Shown in pieces: positions 30,717 to 31,078 of a stretch of 31,078 bases of DNA. Both the position numbers and the translations under genes were made by a program. Source of the DNA: an uncultured Oscillospiraceae bacterium (GTDB lineage: Bacteria; Bacillota; Clostridia; Oscillospirales; Acutalibacteraceae); contig CAJKBW010000034.1 in NCBI GenBank assembly GCA_905198295.1, forward strand, positions 1 through 31,078, in the 5' to 3' direction. The notes below the pieces were generated by a model, which saw only the letters and a program-made list of their open reading frames with translations, was not told where the DNA came from and did not search any database. Position 1 is the first letter of the stretch. Every line of letters starts with the position of its first letter.

Positions 30717-30812
30717 GCTATTGGGTCTAGCTTCCCATGATTGTGCAGTATCCTATATTACAACAAATCTTTTGGCTTGTCAATTGCTTTTTCGCAATTG
30801 GCGGCTTTTTTT
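30717..30812 (+). ncRNA. Candidate short RNA antisense to the rpoB leader
   Basis: A transcript from the plus-strand promoter at 30682-30710 would meet the hairpin CAATTGC-tttttc-GCAATTG (30781-30800), followed 5 nt later by seven T residues (30806-30812). This would give an RNA of about 95 nt with no open frame of note. Its first ~32 nt would be complementary to the 5' end of the rpoB transcript, and its body crosses the rpoB promoter. I do not recognise the sequence as 6S, SRP or another known RNA. The promoter and hairpin may be coincidental in this AT-rich stretch. Confidence 0.35.
30755..30783 (-). promoter_or_regulatory. Promoter of rpoB-rpoC
   Basis: On the minus strand, a perfect TTGACA (30783 to 30778) and TAATAT (30760 to 30755) are separated by 17 bp. 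The start near 30748 gives a leader of about 164 nt before rpoB. This shows that rpoBC has at least one promoter of its own, apart from any upstream rplJL genes. Confidence 0.82.
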
Positions 30813-30933
30813 ATGTTTTTTTGCGACTCTTCCAGATTATGGGAAATTTTCGCACCGATATACCGTGTTTCAAGATGAAGAAACACTTGGATGCGTGTTA
30901 TGATTGTTGATGAATGGATTGTATGTAAAAAGT

Positions 30934-31038
30934 TTTCGCGTTCGCCGGACGTAACCATCCGCGCGAGTGCAATGTTTCGCCTACGGCGAAACTTGCCGAG
31001 GAAGCTATGCTTCCTCGAACGTCCCGCAGGACGCGAAA
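30934..31038. repeat. Compact cluster of four hairpins inside an inverted repeat
   Basis: Four tandem hairpins lie within about 100 nt: CGTTC-gcc-GGACG (30939-30951), GCAAtGTTTCGCC-tac-GGCGAAACTTGC (30969-30996), CGAGGAAGC-tat-GCTTCCTCG (30997-31017) and CGTCC-cgca-GGACG (31020-31033). Loops are 3-4 nt. The whole is bounded by an inverted repeat, TTTCGCGT (30934-30941) and ACGCGAAA (31031-31038), so it could also fold as a cloverleaf. There is no open frame or T-run. It looks like a non-coding palindromic repeat (REP/MITE-like). No gene is seen from 30813 to the window end. Confidence 0.6.
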
Positions 31039-31078
31039 TCCTTTGCCTTCATAAGGATCAGGAAGGGAGACGCAGCAG

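Overview
The window is about 31 kb of ordinary, gene-dense bacterial chromosome. It looks like a GC-rich member of the Clostridia, most likely Oscillospiraceae/Ruminococcaceae. The reasons are the Firmicutes-type str/rpo cluster (rpoB-rpoC-L7Ae protein-rpsL-rpsG-fusA-tuf), a class III (Firmicutes-type) fructose-1,6-bisphosphatase, S-box and FMN riboswitches, strong AGGAGG ribosome binding sites and TTGACA/TATAAT promoters. Species cannot be named from sequence alone. No tRNA, rRNA, CRISPR, insertion sequence or phage gene was seen.

Layout, left to right. (1) 1-830: a palindromic hairpin, then a promoter and two overlapping small genes of unknown function. (2) 829-2580, minus strand: a Na+/phosphate cotransporter with a PhoU-like tail, preceded by a tandem 11-bp repeat that fits a PhoP/Pho box. 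(3) 2809-4292: an AzgA/PbuG-type purine permease behind a short leader that carries an intrinsic terminator. (4) 4382-4609, minus strand: acyl carrier protein, divergent from (5) the aromatic block. That block is aroE-aroK, then a leader-peptide attenuator, then aroF-tyrA-aroB-aroA-aroC-pheA, ending in a strong bidirectional terminator at 13361-13390. (6) Minus strand, 13389-17742: riboflavin transporter ribU under an FMN riboswitch, then metK and fbp under a SAM-I riboswitch. (7) Minus strand, 17808-30783: the translation/transcription cluster, with separate promoters for rpoBC, for the str operon (L7Ae protein, rpsL, rpsG, fusA) and for tuf. (8) 30682-31078: a divergent promoter that may make a short RNA antisense to the rpoB leader, then a dense cluster of hairpins.

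The aromatic block holds six of the seven shikimate-pathway steps (aroD, dehydroquinate dehydratase, is missing here) plus both first committed branch enzymes, tyrA for tyrosine and a bifunctional chorismate mutase/prephenate dehydratase for phenylalanine. The most notable feature is just upstream of aroF. A consensus promoter drives a 35-codon leader peptide whose middle reads FSYFYGWGYF. Its stop codon lies in one arm of an antiterminator that competes with a strong intrinsic terminator. This is a complete ribosome-mediated attenuator that would sense phenylalanine, tyrosine and tryptophan together. Several other genes also have a cis-acting control that matches their product: phosphate transport with a Pho box, metK with a SAM riboswitch, ribU with an FMN riboswitch.
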